Source: Burkholderiaceae bacterium
Lineage (GTDB): Bacteria; Pseudomonadota; Gammaproteobacteria; Burkholderiales; Burkholderiaceae_F
DNA: 34,878 nt
Assembly (NCBI GenBank): GCA_019236735.1
Contig: JAFAIM010000049.1
Location: 1 to 34,878, forward strand
Direction: 5' to 3'
Below are positions 25,258-33,567 of the stretch, one piece after another. Both the position numbers and the translations under genes were made by a program. Under the pieces are notes generated by a model that saw nothing but the letters and a program-made list of their open reading frames with translations, was not told the DNA's origin and did no database searches. Position 1 is the first letter of the stretch. Each line of letters begins with the position of its first letter.

Positions 25258-26376
25258 CTAATCGATCGGCCAGGGGATGGCCGTCGACAGCTTTCCTTCG
25301 GCAGCTTCCGCGCCGAGCGTCTCAATAGTGCCCGAGATGGCTCGCCACCACGGATCTGGGCGCCCGGAAGCGAGGGTTGGTTCCACCGGCTCGCCGAGTC
25401 TGGGCATCGCCAGCCGCGCCCCGGTTGCCGAGGCGAGCGTGAAAAGGTCCTCGGCGGGCTGATCCCATGGATGCATCCCAAGATTGAAAGTTGCCCAGTG
25501 CACTGGCAAAAAAGTGGCGCTACCGAGAAGTTCCAGTGCCTTGAGCGCGTTGCGCGGGCCCAGATGCATATCGCCCCATGCAGGATTCCAGCCGCCGATT
25601 TCGAGCATCACGAGGTCGAAAGGTCCCAGCCGTCGGCGAATGTCGCCGTACTCGGTGGTCAGCCCCGTATCGCCGCTAAAAAACACGATGTGGCGCTCGG
25701 ATCGAAGCACGAACGAGGACCAAAGCGTTGCATTTCGAGTGCCCAGCGTGCGCCCCGAAAAGTGCTGCGACGGCGCTGCGGTCACGCGAACGCCGCTTTT
25801 GGGCAGCTCATGCGTTTCCCACCAGTCGAGCTCGGTGATCCGCTCCGTCGGAACCCCCCAGCCTTCCAGGTGCGCTCCCACACCGAGCGAGGTCACAAAT
25901 GGCACGTCGCTCTTCGCGAGCGCGCGAATCGTCGGATAGTCGAGGTGATCGTAGTGGTCGTGCGAAACGATCACGGCATCCACTGAGGGCATCGAGCGCA
26001 GCTCGACGGGAACCGGCTGGAAGCGTTTCGGCCCTGCCAGCCGCAAGGGCGAGGCGCGCGTCCCCCACACCGGATCGGTCAGCACGCGCACGCCGTCGAT
26101 CTCGATCAGCACTGTCGAGTGGCCGAGCCACGTGACCCGAAGGCCACTGCGCGGCTTGCGTTGCCAAGCCTCTAGCGGGTTGAGGGACGGCAGCGGCTGC
26201 GCGGGCGCCAGCTTCTCGCCGCAGAGAAACTCCGTCAACGTCGGCATCGGCGCGGCGGGATCGCGCAAGCCAGGCAGTATCGGATGCATGTTGCGAAACG
26301 CCTCTCCGCCCCAGCGAGGAGACGCTTTCATCCGCTCCAGCCGTGCACCCGTCGCTCTGGATCCGAGTGATTTCAT
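25258..26376 (-). CDS. MBL-fold hydrolase, UlaG/NAPE-PLD-like
   Basis: A 372-aa metallo-beta-lactamase-fold enzyme with all main motifs: VTWLGHSTVLIEIDG, DPVWG, the complete metal site SHDHYDH (His139, Asp140, His141, Asp143, His144), FFSGDTGLTTEYGDIRRRLGPFDLVMLEIGGWNP and LPVHWATFNLGMHPWDQPAE. The pattern fits the group containing UlaG, RomA-like proteins and N-acyl-phosphatidylethanolamine phospholipase D-like enzymes. The substrate is unknown. ATG 26376 is chosen because the long upstream extension overlaps the regulator gene. Its place between a regulator and an alpha/beta hydrolase suggests a detoxification or catabolic operon. Unlike the MBL-like protein at 1350, this one has intact metal ligands. 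Confidence 0.85.
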   Translation of the reverse strand: MKSLGSRATGARLERMKASPRWGGEAFRNMHPILPGLRDPAAPMPTLTEFLCGEKLAPAQPLPSLNPLEAWQRKPRSGLRVTWLGHSTVLIEIDGVRVLTDPVWGTRASPLRLAGPKRFQPVPVELRSMPSVDAVIVSHDHYDHLDYPTIRALAKSDVPFVTSLGVGAHLEGWGVPTERITELDWWETHELPKSGVRVTAAPSQHFSGRTLGTRNATLWSSFVLRSERHIVFFSGDTGLTTEYGDIRRRLGPFDLVMLEIGGWNPAWGDMHLGPRNALKALELLGSATFLPVHWATFNLGMHPWDQPAEDLFTLASATGARLAMPRLGEPVEPTLASGRPDPWWRAISGTIETLGAEAAEGKLSTAIPWPID

Positions 26377-26410
26377 GACAAGTTGCGCCTCGGTCGTTCG
26401 CTCGAACGAT

Positions 26411-27103
26411 CTAGTGGTCGAAAGCCAGCGCCACGAGGTCCTTGTCCCGCCCCGGAGCAAACGTGACAAGCCGGGAGCGAGGCGCTGGACTGATCCAATC
26501 GCGTTCGTGCAGCGCCTGAAAGATTCGTACGCCCAGTGCACCACCCAAATGCAGCATCCGCTCGGTCCAGTCCATGCAAGGCGTTACGCCCGTCTTTAAT
26601 ATCGGGTCGTGCGGCGGACATCTCAACAGGGCGGAAAAGCCCTTTACTCCGTCGGCGCCGAGGGTGAACCGCTTGCCGTCTCGCTGCATCCAGTCGCGTT
26701 CGAGCAGCGAATCCCAGAACGCCACCGCAACTTCGCCAGCAAGATGTCCGTAGCACGACCGCGCGCGCCGCATGTGCGAACCGGGGTTTGGCCGTTTGGG
26801 ATTGCGACACTTCTCGCCGCTAAGGCGGATCGCGCCAATGGCTTCGACCGCATGGGCAACGGCGTCATCGACGATCGAATAGTAGCGATGCCGCCCTCGC
26901 GGCGTAACACCGATCCAGCCGGCTTCCAGCAGCTTCGCCAGATGCATGCTGGCGGCGGACGCGGAAAGATTCGCGACGAGTGCCAGCTCGCCAGCCGTAT
27001 ACGCTCGTCGCTCGAGCAGCGCCCACAGAATCTTCAGGCGCGAGTGATCGCCCAGCAATTGCGCCGAGTCGACCAGAACATCCGGAGCCAACGCAGTCAA
27101 CAT
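26411..27103 (-). CDS. ArsR-type winged helix-turn-helix regulator
   Basis: A 230-aa regulator. The first 90 residues form an ArsR/SmtB winged helix: AQLLGDHSRLKILWALLERRAYTAGELALVANLSASAASMHLAKLLEAGWI, then the wing RGRHRYYSI. The C-terminal half has no metal-binding ELCVCDL-type motif but has several Cys, Trp and His residues (including SCYGHLAGEVAVAF and CPPHDPIL), so it may sense an organic ligand. It is placed between the MFS and MBL genes and probably controls that operon. The start is ATG 27103; no strong ribosome binding site is seen. Its gap to the MFS gene is 27 bp. Confidence 0.85.
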   Translation of the reverse strand: MLTALAPDVLVDSAQLLGDHSRLKILWALLERRAYTAGELALVANLSASAASMHLAKLLEAGWIGVTPRGRHRYYSIVDDAVAHAVEAIGAIRLSGEKCRNPKRPNPGSHMRRARSCYGHLAGEVAVAFWDSLLERDWMQRDGKRFTLGADGVKGFSALLRCPPHDPILKTGVTPCMDWTERMLHLGGALGVRIFQALHERDWISPAPRSRLVTFAPGRDKDLVALAFDH

Positions 27104-27130
27104 GTCATGCTCGTAGCCGTCAAGTGCATC

Positions 27131-28540
27131 TCATTGCCTGGCACGGTCAAAGCCCGAGATCGGCCGATCCAGGCGCAAGGCAAGGGCGAACGCTGCCGCC
27201 AGCATCACGATACACAGCAACGCGGCAGCGCGAATCGAATGCGCGACGCCGTCGGCGCCGCCGTGCGCCCACGCGCCGAGGATCGCCACACCAAAGGCGC
27301 CGGAGGCCTGACGGGCGGTATTCAACACCGCCGAGGCAGTCGCGGACAAGCGCTTCTCGGTTGAGGACAGCACTGCCGTCGTCATTGCCGGCACGCCGAG
27401 CCCCATACCCATCGGGATCAGCAGAAATCCCCATGCGATGTCGCCGTAATGTGAGTTGCGATCGACGGTCAGTAGTAGCGCGAACCCCGCGGCATCGATG
27501 ACCGCGCCGATCAGCATCGGCAGTCGCGAGCCAAAGCGCGCCACGATCGGCCCGCTGACGATATTGGAAAGAAAAAAGCCCGCAGTCAGCGGCAAAAATG
27601 CGAAGCCTGCCTGCAACGGGGAGTAGTGAAGCACCTGCTGCAGAAAGATGCTCAGAACGAAGATGAAGCCGTAGTACGTGAAGTTCATCACCATCCCGAA
27701 TCCGACGGCCGGCAGGACCGCAGCGCCCGCAAACAGGCTCCTCGGCAGGACCGGGTGGGACGCGTGTCGCTCGGCGAGTGCAAACAGCACACCGCACGCG
27801 ACGGCCGCGGCGAAGCAAGCCCAGACGAAAGGCGTCGGACCAAGCTGACCACATTCGATGATGGCGGCGGTCAGCAACGTCAGGCCCGCGGTCGCCCACA
27901 GCTGGCCCGCCGCGTCAAATCCCTTGAGCTCGTGCCCAGGATAGCCTTGAGGCAAGCGAGCAGCGAGCCCTAAGCCGAACGCACAAATCGGCAGGTTTAC
28001 GAGGAAGATCCAGCGCCAGCCAAGAGCTGCCACCAACGCACCGCCTACGACCGGGCCCATCGTGAGGGAAATGGCACCCGACGCGGTCCACCATCCCACT
28101 GCCTTGGCCCGGCGCGCGGCGTCGTGCGAAAAAGAATGGTTCAGCAGCGCGAGTGAGTTCGGTAGCATCGCTGCAGCGCCGATGCCTTGGAGGGCACGCG
28201 CAAGATCGAGCGCCTGCGCGGATGGGGCAACTGCGCACACCAACGAAGCAGCTCCGAAAACGACAATGCCTAATTGAAGGGCCCGCCGGGTTCCCAGGCG
28301 GTCACCCAAGGCGCCCGCGCACAGCATCGTCGCAGCAAACGCCAGCGTGTAGGCGTCGACCACCCACTGCAAGGCGCCGACACTGGCTGAGAGATCCTGC
28401 GCCATCCGGGGCAAAGCGACGTTGACGATGGTTACGTCCAGCTGCGTCATGAAAAAGGACAAACTCGTGGCGATGACCACGAAGCCGAATGCGATGGGTG
28501 CCGCCGGCGCTCGGGCATCAGCGCATACGGGGGTTTGCAT
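27131..28540 (-). CDS. MFS multidrug exporter, EmrB/QacA (DHA2) type
   Basis: A 469-aa inner-membrane proton-driven efflux transporter. It has many hydrophobic segments, consistent with 14 helices. Family motifs include LDVTIVNVALPRMAQDLSA near the N-terminus, ALGDRLGTRRALQLG (loop 2-3 signature) and NSLALLNHSFS. AGGAG seven bases before ATG 28540 fixes the start. It is the first gene of the minus-strand run that continues with the ArsR-type regulator, MBL hydrolase and alpha/beta hydrolase. That suggests export of, or resistance to, an organic compound that the hydrolases may modify. The substrate cannot be told from sequence. Confidence 0.9.
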   Translation of the reverse strand: MQTPVCADARAPAAPIAFGFVVIATSLSFFMTQLDVTIVNVALPRMAQDLSASVGALQWVVDAYTLAFAATMLCAGALGDRLGTRRALQLGIVVFGAASLVCAVAPSAQALDLARALQGIGAAAMLPNSLALLNHSFSHDAARRAKAVGWWTASGAISLTMGPVVGGALVAALGWRWIFLVNLPICAFGLGLAARLPQGYPGHELKGFDAAGQLWATAGLTLLTAAIIECGQLGPTPFVWACFAAAVACGVLFALAERHASHPVLPRSLFAGAAVLPAVGFGMVMNFTYYGFIFVLSIFLQQVLHYSPLQAGFAFLPLTAGFFLSNIVSGPIVARFGSRLPMLIGAVIDAAGFALLLTVDRNSHYGDIAWGFLLIPMGMGLGVPAMTTAVLSSTEKRLSATASAVLNTARQASGAFGVAILGAWAHGGADGVAHSIRAAALLCIVMLAAAFALALRLDRPISGFDRARQ

Positions 28541-28624
28541 CGGAGTACTCCTGCAACGGAAACATGCCTGCCAGGCTACGAGGGGATCGGGCGAGATGTT
28601 TCAGCGCAGATTGAAGGAATGAGC

Positions 28625-28750
28625 CTATCGCGGTTTTTCGACGTGTGAACTGAGGCACTTCGCCTCGGATCCATCATGGTTTTGGGCGATTGCCGCGTCG
28701 ACGATGTGCAGGCCAAGGAAGACCGTGCCTCCCAGAACCAGGATTCTCAC
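28625..28750 (-). pseudogene. N-terminal remnant of a nucleotide-sugar epimerase-like gene
   Basis: A 41-codon frame starts with GTG at 28750, overlapping the stop of the EamA gene (GTGA), and reads VRILVLGGTVFLGLHIVDAAIAQNHD before unrelated residues and a TAG (28625-28627). The first 20 residues match the Rossmann start of NAD-dependent epimerases/dehydratases (usually MRILVLGGTxFLG). The remaining 300 or so residues are missing, so this is the 5' piece of a deleted gene. A small stem GAGGC-ACTTC-GCCTC lies in its tail. Confidence 0.6.
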
Positions 28751-29763
28751 TTCTGTGACCTTGGTGTGGCGGCAATGTCGAACGCGACCAGTGTCGATAC
28801 ACAAAGAGGGCCGTCCTTCGCAGCGGGCAGGTCGACGGCGCCGCGGATGGATCGCCTCTGCAGGAAGTTGTTCAGCAACAACGCAGATGCCACCAGCGCG
28901 GCGCCCGCAAGCTCCACCGGGTGCAATGGTCGGCCCTGCGCAGCCTGGATCAGGAACGCAGTGATCGGAACGAAATTGATGAAAAGAACTCCATTGACCG
29001 GGCCGATGCGCCGCACGCCTTCATTCCATCCCAGGACCGCGAGCACGCTAGCGAAAATGACGACGTACACGAAATACGGAGCGGCATCGCCGGCTTGAGC
29101 AACCGAAGGCACATGCGCAAGCCCGAAAACGCTTGCGAGCACCGTGCAAACTGCGATGCCGATCACACCATAGCCAATGGTCAGCGTCGTATAGCGCAAT
29201 GGCGACCAGCCATCGAAGTTCTTGGCGGCGAGCGTGTACACGACCCACGACACGACACCGAACAAAATCATGGCGTCGGCCCCAAGCGAGCGCGATTGCA
29301 GCAACTCGCGGGGGTGGCCGTTGGAGACGACCAGCGCAACGCCGATCAGGGCAATGGCGATGCTGACTTGCGTGGCGCCTGGCGGCATCCTGCGTGACAC
29401 CAGCGACGTGATCACGGCGGTGATCATCGGCATCAGGGCGACCAGGATCGCGCCGTGCGCTGGGGTCGACGCACGCAAACCGCTGAAAACGAAAAGACCG
29501 AAGCCGCAGAAGCCGATGCTGCCGTACAGGAACAGCGACCAGCCGCGGCCATCCGCGCGTAGCGAGCTTCTGCCCTCCGCGGTCCACAGGATCACCACCA
29601 TCACGATGAACGTTACGGCGTAGCGAATCAGCGTCAAAAAAAATGGGTCCACGATTTGCAGCAGCGACTTGGCGACCGGAAACATTCCGCCCCAGAAAGC
29701 TGCCGCTGCCAGCATGTAGACGCTGCCCGCTAGGCGCGATGGGCCGGGAGTTTCATTCGACAT
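28747..29763 (-). CDS. EamA/DMT family transporter
   Basis: A 338-aa inner-membrane protein with ten predicted helices in two EamA repeats: AAAAFWGGMFPVAKSLLQ begins the first, and FGVVSWVVYTLAAKNF begins the second. Late motifs include SVLAVLGWNEGVRRIGPVNGVLFINFVPITAFL, which is typical of the family. Members export metabolites such as amino acids or purines; the cargo is unknown. ATG 29763 is chosen because it begins just before the first helix; ribosome-binding sequence is weak. The last 15 residues after the helices are unusually long and polar. Its 3' end overlaps the epimerase remnant start by four bases. Confidence 0.88.
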   Translation of the reverse strand: MSNETPGPSRLAGSVYMLAAAAFWGGMFPVAKSLLQIVDPFFLTLIRYAVTFIVMVVILWTAEGRSSLRADGRGWSLFLYGSIGFCGFGLFVFSGLRASTPAHGAILVALMPMITAVITSLVSRRMPPGATQVSIAIALIGVALVVSNGHPRELLQSRSLGADAMILFGVVSWVVYTLAAKNFDGWSPLRYTTLTIGYGVIGIAVCTVLASVFGLAHVPSVAQAGDAAPYFVYVVIFASVLAVLGWNEGVRRIGPVNGVLFINFVPITAFLIQAAQGRPLHPVELAGAALVASALLLNNFLQRRSIRGAVDLPAAKDGPLCVSTLVAFDIAATPRSQK

Positions 29764-29906
29764 CGTTGTTTGCTCTGGCGTCCGGGTCGGAGCTTCGTGC
29801 GATAGACAGTATCCGACCTTGCGCGGTTGATCACTCCGGCGATTGCCCTGCAATTGCGTTACCGATGTACGGCCCGCATTGCAGACGTAATCCTGGACAG
29901 CGCCGG

Positions 29907-30130
29907 CTCAAGCAGGCTCGCCAGGCGCCCGCATCTGCGCGATCACCTGCTTGGCGCTCCTCGCCATCAGGCGTACATCGGAGTCGATCGTGACGAATTC
30001 AAAGCCTGCGGCGACGCGTTTGCGCGCTACCTCTGGATCGCCGGTGTGGATGCCGGCAAGACGCGATGCGCTTTCGCACGTTGCAGAATATGGTCGATGG
30101 CCTGTTCGGCCTTTTCGTCGATGTCGTCGA
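29907..30130 (-). pseudogene. C-terminal remnant of an HpcH/HpaI-type aldolase
   Basis: On the minus strand one frame reads IDEKAEQAIDHILQRAKAHR. After a frame change near 30060 a second frame reads LAGIHTGDPEVARKRVAAGFEFVTIDSDVRLMARSAKQVIAQM and stops with TGA (29907-29909). This matches the end of HpcH/HpaI (2,4-dihydroxyhept-2-enedioate-type) aldolases, where the segment GIHTGDPEVARKR-AAGF-FV is conserved. The N-terminal two thirds are absent and the frames do not join, so it is a pseudogene piece. It lies directly after fhcC. The remainder of the 29764-30147 gap shows only possible promoter sequence for the EamA gene; I see nothing else there. Confidence 0.65.
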
Positions 30131-30147
30131 TCCCATCCGGTTCGGGT

Positions 30148-30975
30148 TCAGGCCGCAGCCCGCTCCGAATGCTCCAACAAGAGGATCTCACCGCGGCTGT
30201 CTTCGACTGCGTCACCGCTCCAGCGGCGATAGCGACCGTGCACGTGCGCATCCGTCACGGGCAATCCCTGCTCGCGCAGGTGCGCGAGCACCAGCCGAAG
30301 CATCACCGGCCGATACGTGCAGGCATAACGGAAGGTCGGTAGCAGTTCGGCGGGTTGGGTGGAGACGATCGAGCCGCGCTTCATACCGGCGCCGCTGCGC
30401 CACCCGAGCTGACCGAGCACGACGATCGTACCGGCGAGCATGTTGGCACCCGTGAAATCTCCAGCATAGCCGCCGACCGCGATCAGCCCGCGGCGCATTC
30501 CCGTTCCGGTTTCGTTGCCGACGTTGCCGTGCACGATGATCTCGCCGCCACGGATGCCGACGCGGCCGCCGCGAATCGTGCTGCCGACGAGGTGGCCAGC
30601 GTTTCCCTTGACGACGATCTGGCCGCCCAGCATTTCATGGCCGACCGAGTCGGCTGCGTCGCCTTGGACCGTGATCGTCCCGCCCGACATCCCGGCACCG
30701 AGGTGCATGCCAACGTCGCCTTCGATCACAATGCGACCGCGCGTCATCGCTGCGCCGATTCTCTTGACCCGCGTGCAATCGCCGACCAAGCGAAGTTCGC
30801 CGTCGCCTTTGCCCTCGATGCTGAAGAAATCGCCCAGCTGAGCCCGACGGTTGCCGTACAGCACGGCAGCCTCCGCTGCCTGTGCCGCGCTCATTCCCTC
30901 GAAACGCTCGGGACTGAGAACCTCGGCCTCGAGGGGGACCTCGGGCGCGCTTCTCATCGTCAACGTAAGGCTCAT
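30148..30975 (-). CDS. fhcC: Formyltransferase/hydrolase complex subunit C
   Basis: A 275-aa homologue of formylmethanofuran dehydrogenase subunit C. In bacteria it is part of the cytosolic Fhc complex that turns formyl-tetrahydromethanopterin into formate by way of a methylofuran-type carrier. The central 150 residues are a repeated Gly-rich beta-helix: IGAAMTRGRIVIEGDVGMHLGAGMSGGTITVQGDAADSVG, then MLGGQIVVKGNAGHLVG and AGTIVVLGQLGW. The start ATG overlaps the stop of fhcD by four bases (ATGA), which shows tight coupling. It is the last gene of the fhcB-A-D-C run. The C-terminal 70 residues (after SIVSTQPAELLPTF) are not repeat-like. Confidence 0.93.
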   Translation of the reverse strand: MSLTLTMRSAPEVPLEAEVLSPERFEGMSAAQAAEAAVLYGNRRAQLGDFFSIEGKGDGELRLVGDCTRVKRIGAAMTRGRIVIEGDVGMHLGAGMSGGTITVQGDAADSVGHEMLGGQIVVKGNAGHLVGSTIRGGRVGIRGGEIIVHGNVGNETGTGMRRGLIAVGGYAGDFTGANMLAGTIVVLGQLGWRSGAGMKRGSIVSTQPAELLPTFRYACTYRPVMLRLVLAHLREQGLPVTDAHVHGRYRRWSGDAVEDSRGEILLLEHSERAAA

Positions 30976-31874
30976 GTCCCGTTCATCAAGCCGTGTAGTC
31001 CGATCTTGTACTGGCCCAGGTTGCCACCGTAGTTCCCCGCGCTGATCTGTCGCACCCCGGGACGTGCAGCCGCTTTCATGCCGCGGCGCATCGCTTCTTC
31101 CACCGAAGCCAGATCCAGCCCGTCGATCACGATCTCCAGGACGCAGTTCACGTCCTCGCCAAGGCGGGTCGCGCTCGACACGGCTCGCAACGTCGGACAG
31201 TAGGCGTCATTGGTCGAGGCGATCACCGTCTTGTAGCGCGAGCCGACTTTGCTTCCGCAGCGCACGACGCCATCGGGAAACGGCAGGATCACGCCGAGAA
31301 CGGCGCGCATCGCCTCGACCGCTGCTTCGGTGGCCGCCAGCGTCGGAGCGCTGTCCTCGCCGAGTATCAACAGGTTCCCGCCGCCGATCGCCGGCTGCAC
31401 GCCGAAGCGCTCCTCCACGAGGAACTCGCCATCCATCGCGGGTACGCGCCAGAAACGGCGTCCGTCGAGCAGTTTGGCTGCCTGGAATCCATCGCCGAAG
31501 TAGCGCAGCAGTCCACCGACGACGACTGTGGTTGCCGTGGTCTCGGCCGGGAGCGCGTTGTAGCAGGCGGTCGTGGGGCAGGTCATCACGCACTGTCCAA
31601 CCCGCTCGACCAGGCGCTTGCCCACGCTCTCGGCACTGGTCGCGAACAGCAGCACGCTCACGCCGGGCCGCCCATCCGGCGTCTGCCCAGCCGGCACGAT
31701 GCGCTCGATGCCAGCCTCGCACTTGCACCCGATCACCGAGGTCGCAAATCCGGTCATCGCACGCGCCGCGGCCATTGCCCACTTGTCGTTCTCGGCCGTG
31801 ATCATCACCCGCGCGCCCCACATCGCGAACGCTTCGGCGAACGTGTCCTCGACCGCGACGCCGTTCAGGAGCAT
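30972..31874 (-). CDS. fhcD: Formylmethanofuran--tetrahydromethanopterin N-formyltransferase (subunit D of Fhc)
   Basis: A 300-aa formyltransferase. It moves the formyl group between tetrahydromethanopterin and the methylofuran cofactor in the H4MPT-linked formaldehyde oxidation pathway. Family features are clear along its whole length: NGVAVEDTFAEAFAMWGARVMITAENDKWAMAAA, the Cys-rich CKCEAGIE and QTPDGRPGVSVLLF. Later come CVMTCPTTACYN, VVGGLLRYFGDGFQ, DGEFLVEERFGVQPAIGGGNLL and the C-terminal ISAGNYGGNLGQYKIGLH. The start at 31874 abuts the fhcA stop, and its end overlaps fhcC. The length is as expected. Confidence 0.96.
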   Translation of the reverse strand: MLLNGVAVEDTFAEAFAMWGARVMITAENDKWAMAAARAMTGFATSVIGCKCEAGIERIVPAGQTPDGRPGVSVLLFATSAESVGKRLVERVGQCVMTCPTTACYNALPAETTATTVVVGGLLRYFGDGFQAAKLLDGRRFWRVPAMDGEFLVEERFGVQPAIGGGNLLILGEDSAPTLAATEAAVEAMRAVLGVILPFPDGVVRCGSKVGSRYKTVIASTNDAYCPTLRAVSSATRLGEDVNCVLEIVIDGLDLASVEEAMRRGMKAAARPGVRQISAGNYGGNLGQYKIGLHGLMNGT

Positions 31875-33536
31875 TTATGGCGCTCCGGTTCGCTGCCGTT
31901 TGGTCGGCACCAGCTCGTGCTTGCCCAGGTAGGAGTCGTTGACGGGATAGTTGTCGAAGCGGATCGAATAGTTCTCCTCGAAAAAAGGACGAATCGCTTC
32001 GACGATGCTCGGATCGAAATCGGGCGCAACGTGCAGCACTCGGCCTTCATTGGTGGCGCGGAATTCATGATCCTCGATGACCAGCTCACCGTCTTTGGTG
32101 ACATACCGGGGCGCGCTGAACATCTGCTCCTTGTCCTCCTGTTCCTCGTAGATCGTGATGTCCGCGTCGGCGCCGATCCCCAGATGTCCTTTGTTGGTCA
32201 GCCCCAACAAGCGAGCCGGTCCGGCGCGGGTGACGATCGCGATTTCGCTCAGGGTGTATTCGCGGTCCAAGCCGTCGGCCAGAGCGGTCTGGCGCAGCGC
32301 GCGCGGATTGACCTTCGCCATCTCCTGTTTGCGGAATTCGCGATCCATTAACAGGCGGATCAGCTTCGGATAGCACAGGAACGAGCCGCCGTTGGGATGA
32401 TCGGTCGACAACACCATGCGCCACGGGTCGCTCGACATCAGGAACAGCTCCAACCCGATCGCCCATTGCAGAGCGTGCGTGTAGATTCGATCCTGATAAG
32501 TGAACGGGACGATGCCGCAGCCGGATTCGTGCTCGGTGTCCGCGCTCACCCATTTTCCCTTGGAGAAGCGCGACAGCATGTATCCGAGCGGCGCGTCGGC
32601 CGTCATCGCCGTCGCCTTCCCGAACATCACCTGCCCCACGTCCGCGCTGATGTTGGGGTGTGCGTTCACGTACTCCGCGATCTCGCGAGCCTTGGAGGTG
32701 GCGTGGTCGCTGGACTTGCCCGCGGGTTGTCCGTAGCTGTGAAACTGAATGTGCGTGACGTGCGCGCGATGCCCTTCGGCAATGCGCATGGTCTCCAGCG
32801 TGGTCTCGAAATTTCCGGAGTGTCCGAGGTTATTGCAATGGATGTGGGCCGGGTGCGGCAGGCCCAACTCGTCCACCGTCCGTATCAGCGCGCTGATCAC
32901 CTGCCTTGGCGTCAGCTCGAACGACTCGATCTTCTCGTCTAGGCGCGTCACGTTCGCGTTGCGCCGCCCTTTCCACGCTTCGTCGCCGCCGGGATTTACG
33001 AGCTTTGCCGTGTATGCCTTCGACGATGACAGCAGCCAGGCGACCGTGTTGCGGAACTCCTCGCTGCGCCGCTTCTCGAGCAGCTTGAACAGCAGCACGT
33101 TGTTGCCCATCAACACATAAAAGCCCTTGTCGATGATGGGCGTGTCGTGCAGCTCTTCCAACACGTGGCGCGCGCTGATCGGCGGCACCGCCGCTTCCAT
33201 CGCGGTGGTATAGCCGAGCAGCGCGTAGCGGTAACCGGTCGTGAAGGTCGAGGGGACGGTGCCGCCGACGCCCGAGCGCGTGACCTTCGTGCGCGGCAGC
33301 ACGTCGAGCCGGTGATCTTCGGGCTGCAGTTTGCGAGCGAGATTGACCTTCGGGCCAGCGATGTGGCAGTGAATATCGACGCCCCCCGGCATGACCACCA
33401 TTCCACTCGCGTCGATGCGGCGGGCCTGCGCGGGGACGGCGGCGACGATCTTGCCGTCCGCGATGCACACGTCGCGCACTTCTCCGTCGACCCCGTTGGC
33501 CGGGTCGTACACCCGGCCGTTCGCGATCCTCAGCAT
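31875..33536 (-). CDS. fhcA: Formyltransferase/hydrolase complex subunit A
   Basis: A 553-aa amidohydrolase-type subunit that hydrolyses formyl-methylofuran to formate. The zinc-site residues of the FwdA/FhcA family are visible: His56 and His58 in GGVDIHCHIAG, Lys178 (the carbamylated lysine) in KLVNPGG, His231/His233 in AHIHCNNLGH and Asp379 in VLSTDHPNGGSF. The C-terminal part, ALADGLDREYTLSEIAIVTRAGPARLLGL, is also typical. The fhcD gene follows without a gap. A 31-bp gap separates it from fhcB upstream. In methylotrophs the complex gives formate from formaldehyde without a dehydrogenase step. The start ATG 33536 is at the usual place before the beta-strand RIANGRVYDP. Confidence 0.96.
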   Translation of the reverse strand: MLRIANGRVYDPANGVDGEVRDVCIADGKIVAAVPAQARRIDASGMVVMPGGVDIHCHIAGPKVNLARKLQPEDHRLDVLPRTKVTRSGVGGTVPSTFTTGYRYALLGYTTAMEAAVPPISARHVLEELHDTPIIDKGFYVLMGNNVLLFKLLEKRRSEEFRNTVAWLLSSSKAYTAKLVNPGGDEAWKGRRNANVTRLDEKIESFELTPRQVISALIRTVDELGLPHPAHIHCNNLGHSGNFETTLETMRIAEGHRAHVTHIQFHSYGQPAGKSSDHATSKAREIAEYVNAHPNISADVGQVMFGKATAMTADAPLGYMLSRFSKGKWVSADTEHESGCGIVPFTYQDRIYTHALQWAIGLELFLMSSDPWRMVLSTDHPNGGSFLCYPKLIRLLMDREFRKQEMAKVNPRALRQTALADGLDREYTLSEIAIVTRAGPARLLGLTNKGHLGIGADADITIYEEQEDKEQMFSAPRYVTKDGELVIEDHEFRATNEGRVLHVAPDFDPSIVEAIRPFFEENYSIRFDNYPVNDSYLGKHELVPTKRQRTGAP

Positions 33537-33567
33537 CGGCGACTGTGAACGGCCCTGTGATTCGCCA

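Noticed and set aside
27625-28425. Plus-strand frames across the MFS gene
   Set aside because: Arg- and Gln-rich shadows with no motifs.
28655-28676. Hairpin GAGGC-ACTTC-GCCTC taken as a terminator for the EamA gene
   Set aside because: Short stem inside the epimerase remnant and no U run on the minus strand; mentioned only with that remnant.
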